DNA of 64,000 nt. Source: Usitatibacter palustris. Lineage in GTDB: Bacteria; Pseudomonadota; Gammaproteobacteria; Burkholderiales; Usitatibacteraceae. The stretch covers positions 1,550,001 through 1,614,000 of the forward strand of contig NZ_CP053073.1 of the NCBI RefSeq assembly GCF_013003985.1, written 5' to 3'. Position numbers and translations under genes: made by a program. Below the pieces are notes generated by a model that had not been told where the DNA came from, searched no databases, and saw only the letters and a list, made by a program, of their open reading frames with translations. The number at the start of each line of letters is the position of its first letter. The first letter of the stretch is position 1. Positions 60,325 through 64,000 of the stretch are shown here, one piece after another.

Positions 60325-61367
60325 GCGGCGGCGGGTTGGAGGGGTTCGACGCCAAGCTTGACCGACCACTTGTGCATGTCGGCGAGCGCGGCGCTTTCGA
60401 TGGGAATGCCGTTGTTGCGGCGGTCGGTCTCCGCGGCGAGCTCGGGCTCGCCGGGGAAGAGGATGTCGCCGCGGGAACGAAGGTCCGCGATCATCGTGTC
60501 GATCGTGGCTTCGAGTGTTGCCGCACCGGCGAAGCGGCGCGGGTCGATCGCGATCATCAGGTGCCCGAGCTTGCGCGGCTTCTCGAGCTCTTCGTACATG
60601 CTCGTGATCTTTGGTCCGTAGGTCATGCCATTCATCGCGCCGCACAGCAGATCGATCATCAGGGCGAGGCCATAGCCCTTGTAGCCGTAGACCGGTCCAC
60701 CAAGAGGAATCCCGGCCTTCGCCGCGTGCGCGTCGAGCGTAGGGGCACCCGTGGCGTCGATCGCGATGTCCGGTTCAAGGGGAACATTCTCGATGCGGGC
60801 GTTGAGCACCTTGTTCCACGCGACCTGGCTGGTCGCCATGTCGAGGCACATCGGGTCACCGACAGCACGCGGGAATGCGATCGAGAGGGGATTGGTGCCG
60901 AAGAAGGGTTCGCGCCCGCCGTGCGGGGCCACGACCGAGCTCGAATGCGTGAAGGCGATGCCGATGAGTTTCTTCCGCGCAGCCGGGCGCGTGTAGAGCC
61001 CTAGCGCGCCGCAATGGCTGGAATCGCCCACGCCCACGACACCCACGCCGCTGGTGAACGCCATCTCCATCGCAAGATTCATCGCGCGCATGCCATGGAT
61101 GATCCCGAGGCCGTCCATGCCATCCATTTGCGCGGTGCAGGTGCCGGTGCGCTTCATGAGCGGAACCGCGGTCGCGGAGATCGAACCGTTCGAGAGCCGC
61201 GTCATGTAGTGCGTGAGGCGAAGGATGCCGTGCGAATCCACGCCCCAGAGGCTGGTTTGCACGAGGGACTCCGCCACCAAGCGCGCATCGGCAGGAGGAA
61301 CGCCGACCGCTTCGAGACACGCGACCGCCCAGGCCGTGAGGCGCCCGGGCAGGACGCGTACGGTCAT
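60321..61367 (-). CDS. Ldh-family (malate/L-lactate/ureidoglycolate-type) dehydrogenase
   Basis: A 348-residue member of the Ldh2/MDH2 family with its unusual NAD fold. Features: SLVQTSLWGVDSHGILRL at the N-terminus, DSSHCGALGLYTRPAA with the catalytic His region, NPLSIAFPRAVGDP, and GYKGYGLALMIDLLCG. Members oxidise L-lactate, malate, ureidoglycolate or other 2-hydroxy acids. It is coupled to both neighbours by four-base overlaps. In a 2-keto-3-deoxy-L-fuconate-like route L-lactate is a product, so lactate oxidation is a good guess. Confidence 0.87.
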   Translation of the reverse strand: MTVRVLPGRLTAWAVACLEAVGVPPADARLVAESLVQTSLWGVDSHGILRLTHYMTRLSNGSISATAVPLMKRTGTCTAQMDGMDGLGIIHGMRAMNLAMEMAFTSGVGVVGVGDSSHCGALGLYTRPAARKKLIGIAFTHSSSVVAPHGGREPFFGTNPLSIAFPRAVGDPMCLDMATSQVAWNKVLNARIENVPLEPDIAIDATGAPTLDAHAAKAGIPLGGPVYGYKGYGLALMIDLLCGAMNGMTYGPKITSMYEELEKPRKLGHLMIAIDPRRFAGAATLEATIDTMIADLRSRGDILFPGEPELAAETDRRNNGIPIESAALADMHKWSVKLGVEPLQPAAA

Positions 61368-62218
61368 CTGTGGCTCCAGGCCACGACTTTTTGGCGCTGC
61401 TCGCCCAGGCCGTCGATGCCGAGCGTCACGACGTCACCGGGCTTCAGGTAAACGGGCGCGGGTTTCATGCCCAAGCCTACTCCGGGCGGCGTGCCGGTGG
61501 TGATGATGTCGCCGGGCAGCAGCGTCATGAAGCGGCTGATGTACGACACGAGGTGCGCGGCGCCGAAGATCATCGTGCGCGTGCTGCCGCGCTGGCGCTT
61601 CTCGCCGTTCACGTCGAGCCACATGCCCAGCGACTGGGGATCGGTGATCTCGTCGGTGGTGACGAGCCATGGGCCCACGGGGCCGAAGCTGTCGCAGCCC
61701 TTGCCGCGATCCCACTGGCTGCCGCGCTCGAGCTGGAAATCGCGCTCGGAGACATCGTTGATCACGCAGTAGCCGGCGACGTAATCGAGTGCCTTGTTCT
61801 CGGGCACGTACTGCGCCTTCGTGCCGATCACGATGCCCAGCTCCACTTCCCAGTCGAGCTTGGTCGAACCCTGCGGCTGGATGATGTCGTCATTGGGGCC
61901 GGTGAGGCACGTAGTAGCCTTCATGAAGAGGATCGGTTCCTTCGGAATCGGCATGTTCGATTCCGCGGCGTGGTCCGAGTAGTTGAGGCCCACGGCGACG
62001 AACTTGCTGATGCCGGCGTACGGCACGCCCAGGCGCGGCTTCGATTTCACGATCGGCAGCGACTCGGGCTTCACGCGCGCGAGGCGCGCAAGGTTGCGGG
62101 GCGCGAGCATCGCGTCGTCGATCTGCACGACGATCTTCGACAGATCGCGGATGTTGCCGTCCTTGTCCAGCAGTCCCGGCTTCTCGCGGCCCGGTGCTCC
62201 GTAGCGCAGCAGCTTCAT
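61364..62218 (-). CDS. Fumarylacetoacetate hydrolase-family protein (2,4-diketo-3-deoxy-fuconate hydrolase-like)
   Basis: A 284-residue FAH-family hydrolase. The start MKLLRYGAPGREKPGLLD and GLNYSDHAAE fit the 2,4-diketo-3-deoxy-L-fuconate hydrolase group; the metal-binding region is TKLDWEVELGIVIG with ISERDF-like ICVINDVSERDFQ. It would split a diketo acid into pyruvate plus lactate. It overlaps the SDR gene upstream and the Ldh-family gene downstream by four bases each. Confidence 0.87.
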   Translation of the reverse strand: MKLLRYGAPGREKPGLLDKDGNIRDLSKIVVQIDDAMLAPRNLARLARVKPESLPIVKSKPRLGVPYAGISKFVAVGLNYSDHAAESNMPIPKEPILFMKATTCLTGPNDDIIQPQGSTKLDWEVELGIVIGTKAQYVPENKALDYVAGYCVINDVSERDFQLERGSQWDRGKGCDSFGPVGPWLVTTDEITDPQSLGMWLDVNGEKRQRGSTRTMIFGAAHLVSYISRFMTLLPGDIITTGTPPGVGLGMKPAPVYLKPGDVVTLGIDGLGEQRQKVVAWSHR

Positions 62219-62952
62219 AGGCTCATTCCTCCATCGACGAATACGGCCTGGCCCGTCATGAACGACGATTCGTCCGACACCAGGTATACGAAAGTCTCCG
62301 CGATTTCCTCGGCGGTGGCGAGTCTTCCCATCGGTTGTCGGGCAATGAAATCTTTTCGCGCTTGTGCTGGGTCCGCGAAGGCGTTGATGCGATCGCCCAG
62401 CGAAGGCGTGTCCACCGTGCCCGGGCACACACAGTTCACGCGGATGTTCTGCTTCACGTGATCCGCAGCCAGCGCGCGCGTGAACCCCGCGACCGCGGCC
62501 TTGCTCGCGGCGTAGGCGAGGCGATTCGGCGCGGCTTTCTCGCCGCCCAGGACGCTCGCCATGTTGAGGATGACGCCGCCGCCCTTGGCGATCATCTTGG
62601 GCAGCATCGCGCGAATCACCGTGTACATGGAGCGCACGTTGAGGTTGAAGCTGCGGTCCCAGTCCTTCGGTTCGCACTCGAGGATGGTTCCGTGATGCAC
62701 CCAGCCCGCGCAATTGAAGAGGATGTCGACCGCACCGACGTCGTTCACGAAGGCGGTGACCGCGGCGTCGCTCAGGACATCGAGGGGGCGGGTGGTGATG
62801 TTGGGCGTGCCCGAGATCTCCGCGAGGAGCTTCTCGTTCACGTCGGTGGCGATCACCTTCGCGCCTTCGCGGGCGAAAGCGAGCGCGGCGGCGCGCCCCA
62901 TGCCAGCGGCGGCAGCGGTGACCAGCGCGGTCTTGCCTTGGAGTCGGTTCAT
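62215..62952 (-). CDS. SDR dehydrogenase, 2-keto-3-deoxy-L-fuconate dehydrogenase-like
   Basis: A 245-residue SDR enzyme: VTAAAAGMGRAAALAFAREG (NAD site), NCAGWVHHGTI, catalytic Tyr-Lys in RLAYAASKAAVAG. It resembles 2-keto-3-deoxy-L-fuconate dehydrogenase (BDH2/DHRS6-like group), which oxidises the deoxy keto acid to the 2,4-diketo form cleaved by the next enzyme. It is the first gene of the four-gene run, divergent from the GntR regulator with operator site 2 between them. Confidence 0.87.
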   Translation of the reverse strand: MNRLQGKTALVTAAAAGMGRAAALAFAREGAKVIATDVNEKLLAEISGTPNITTRPLDVLSDAAVTAFVNDVGAVDILFNCAGWVHHGTILECEPKDWDRSFNLNVRSMYTVIRAMLPKMIAKGGGVILNMASVLGGEKAAPNRLAYAASKAAVAGFTRALAADHVKQNIRVNCVCPGTVDTPSLGDRINAFADPAQARKDFIARQPMGRLATAEEIAETFVYLVSDESSFMTGQAVFVDGGMSL

Positions 62953-62996
62953 GAGTGTTGACAGGGGGTGGGGGGCCGTGGAGACTGCCTCGAAAG

Positions 62997-63015
62997 TGGC
63001 CTGACCACTTTACCA
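62997..63015. promoter_or_regulatory. Candidate GntR/FadR-type operator, site 2
   Basis: TGGCCTGACCACTTTACCA, the counterpart of site 1 at 47789-47807 (18 of 19 bases the same). It lies 7 bases upstream of the GntR regulator start and 44 bases from the SDR start, so binding could block both promoters. Confidence 0.75.
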
Positions 63016-63022
63016 GATTCGA

Positions 63023-63736
63023 ATGCCCATCCAAGCGGTCGAGAGCCGGCGTCTGTACCGGCAAATTGCGGACCAGATCGCGGCGCTCATCGACAAGGGT
63101 GAGTACCGCGCGGGCGCCCGGCTGCCTCCGGAACGAGCGTTGGCAACGCAGCTCGGCGTGTCTCGGCCCTCCGTTCGCGAAGCGCTGATCGCGCTGGAAG
63201 TCGAAGGCTATGTCGAGGTTCGCGTCGGATCCGGCGTGTACGTCACCGGCCGCCGTCCCGCGGGTTCGATGGCTCCGTTGCCTGCTGATTCCGGTCCTTT
63301 CGAGCTCATCAAGGCGCGCTGGCTGATCGAGAGCGAGTGTGCGGCGATGGCCGCGAAGGCGGCGACGAAGGCGCAGATTCGCGCGATCGAGGAAGCGCTC
63401 GCGGCGATGGAAAAAGATACCGATCACGGCATCATGCCCCTCGAGAAGGACCGCCTCTTTCACCTGCGGATCGCCGAGGCTTCAGGCAATAGCGCGATGG
63501 CGCTTGTGGTGCAGACCCTCTGGGATCAACGCATGGGCCCGCTCTTCCTGCGGCTCGAGCATCACTTCGATACGCCCGGACTGTGGGAAGTCGCCGTTCG
63601 CGAGCATCGCGAGGTCGTGGCCGCGATCGGCCGCAGGGACCCGGCCGCCGCCCGCTCGGCAATGCGCCGCCACATGGACCAGTCCACGAAGCGGTTCAGC
63701 GCGAGCTGGTCGAAATCAAGGAAGGGGAAAGCATGA
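63023..63736 (+). CDS. GntR-family regulator with FCD domain
   Basis: A 237-residue FadR-type GntR regulator. A winged helix covers about 10-75 (YRQIADQIAALIDKGEYRAGARLPPERALATQLGVSRPSVREAL). A C-terminal all-helical FCD effector domain covers about 95-230, with candidate metal-binding residues in DRLFHLRIAEASGN and VREHREVVAAI. It probably represses the sugar-acid genes on both sides until a pathway intermediate binds. It overlaps the TRAP gene by four bases. Confidence 0.88.
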   Translation: MPIQAVESRRLYRQIADQIAALIDKGEYRAGARLPPERALATQLGVSRPSVREALIALEVEGYVEVRVGSGVYVTGRRPAGSMAPLPADSGPFELIKARWLIESECAAMAAKAATKAQIRAIEEALAAMEKDTDHGIMPLEKDRLFHLRIAEASGNSAMALVVQTLWDQRMGPLFLRLEHHFDTPGLWEVAVREHREVVAAIGRRDPAAARSAMRRHMDQSTKRFSASWSKSRKGKA

Positions 63737-64000
63737 CGGAGCAGGAACACGTCCTCAACGAGAAGGGCGAATTCCAGGTCGTCGATGAACCGATCGACCT
63801 TTCGCACTACCGCTTCGAGGACTGGGTCGCCTTCGTGATCTTCTGGGTCCTCGCCTCCGTGATCTTCTACCAGTTCTTCACGCGCTATGCGCTGAACGAT
63901 TCGGCTTCGTGGACGGAGGAGATCGCGAGGTATCTGCTGATCGCCACCGTGTTCGTGGGCGCGGCGATCAACGTGCGCAAGAACAACCACATCCACGTGG
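63733..64000 (+). CDS. TRAP transporter small membrane subunit (DctQ-type), 3' truncated by window
   Basis: The first 89 residues of a DctQ-like TRAP transporter small permease: a hydrophilic N-terminus, helix AFVIFWVLASVIFYQFFTRY, and the family-typical SASWTEEIARYLLIATVFVGAA. TRAP transporters import organic and sugar acids with Na+ symport. It is coupled to the GntR regulator gene (ATGA), so uptake and regulation are linked; the large subunit and receptor should follow outside the window. Confidence 0.85.
   Translation, partial: MTEQEHVLNEKGEFQVVDEPIDLSHYRFEDWVAFVIFWVLASVIFYQFFTRYALNDSASWTEEIARYLLIATVFVGAAINVRKNNHIHV

Noticed and set aside
1..64000. tRNA, rRNA or riboswitch genes.
   Set aside because: No cloverleaf-like or rRNA sequence was recognised on reading both strands; short structured RNAs cannot be excluded by eye.

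Overview
The window is high-GC, gene-dense bacterial chromosome, most likely from a soil or freshwater betaproteobacterium. The pointers are a Bug/TctC-type solute receptor, HutF-route histidine degradation, a form II carbon monoxide dehydrogenase (CODH)-type cox cluster, OxyR-, FadR- and TetR-type regulators, and many short palindromic intergenic repeats with a REP-associated transposase. This is inference from gene content; no rRNA or tRNA gene was seen.

Layout. 1-7.3 kb: end of an oxyR-like gene, a TetR regulator divergent from a TTC38-like TPR gene, a drug/metabolite exporter, a DUF3574 lipoprotein, and a DUF3501/Fe-S protein/rubrerythrin stress trio. 7.3-16.7 kb: histidine utilisation genes hutF, hutI, hutG and hutU, interleaved with a diguanylate cyclase, a glycine-zipper protein, a lectin-like secreted protein and an unusual methyltransferase with a signal peptide; hutH lies apart at 37.3-38.9 kb. 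16.8-21.5 kb: an accessory island of lower GC with a tightly overlapping operon of SF1 helicase, DarT-like ADP-ribosyltransferase and DraG-like ADP-ribosylglycohydrolase, then a tautomerase and a ParDE/RelBE-like toxin-antitoxin pair. The three-gene operon is the best candidate here for an undescribed (defence or toxin-antitoxin) system. 21.6-30.8 kb: a sorbosone-dehydrogenase-like lipoprotein, an M48 protease with two YbjQ-type proteins, several small envelope proteins, and three more members of a secreted family. Across that family, three proteins share a four-cysteine C-terminal domain and three carry bulb-lectin repeats. 31-38.9 kb: glutathione-dependent formaldehyde oxidation (frmA, frmB), a DsbA-like protein, ankyrin repeats, a fused osmolyte ABC permease/receptor, a quinone oxidoreductase, and hutH. 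39.3-46.9 kb: cox cluster coxS-coxL-coxM-coxD-tctC-coxE-coxG. 47-64 kb: two sugar-acid catabolic clusters. One holds a dehydratase, an oxidoreductase and a sugar ABC transporter; the other holds 2-keto-3-deoxy-fuconate-type enzymes, a GntR regulator and the start of a TRAP transporter. A nearly identical 19-base operator-like motif lies in the divergent promoter of each, which suggests one regulon feeding deoxy-sugar acids to pyruvate and lactate- or glycolate-type products.

Repeats are a strong theme. One family of about 90-120-base hairpins (TGTCATCCTGAGG ends) occurs seven times, three times inside the cox cluster, where two copies supply the stop codons of coxE and coxL. Other palindromes overlap or abut gene ends: a perfect 94-base palindrome carries the stops of both oxyR and tetR. 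A REP-associated tyrosine transposase (RAYT) at 58.6-59.4 kb has 41-base inverted flanks. One flank encodes part of the lipoprotein signal of the neighbouring cardiolipin synthase-like gene; the other holds the stop codon of the dehydrogenase gene on its far side.
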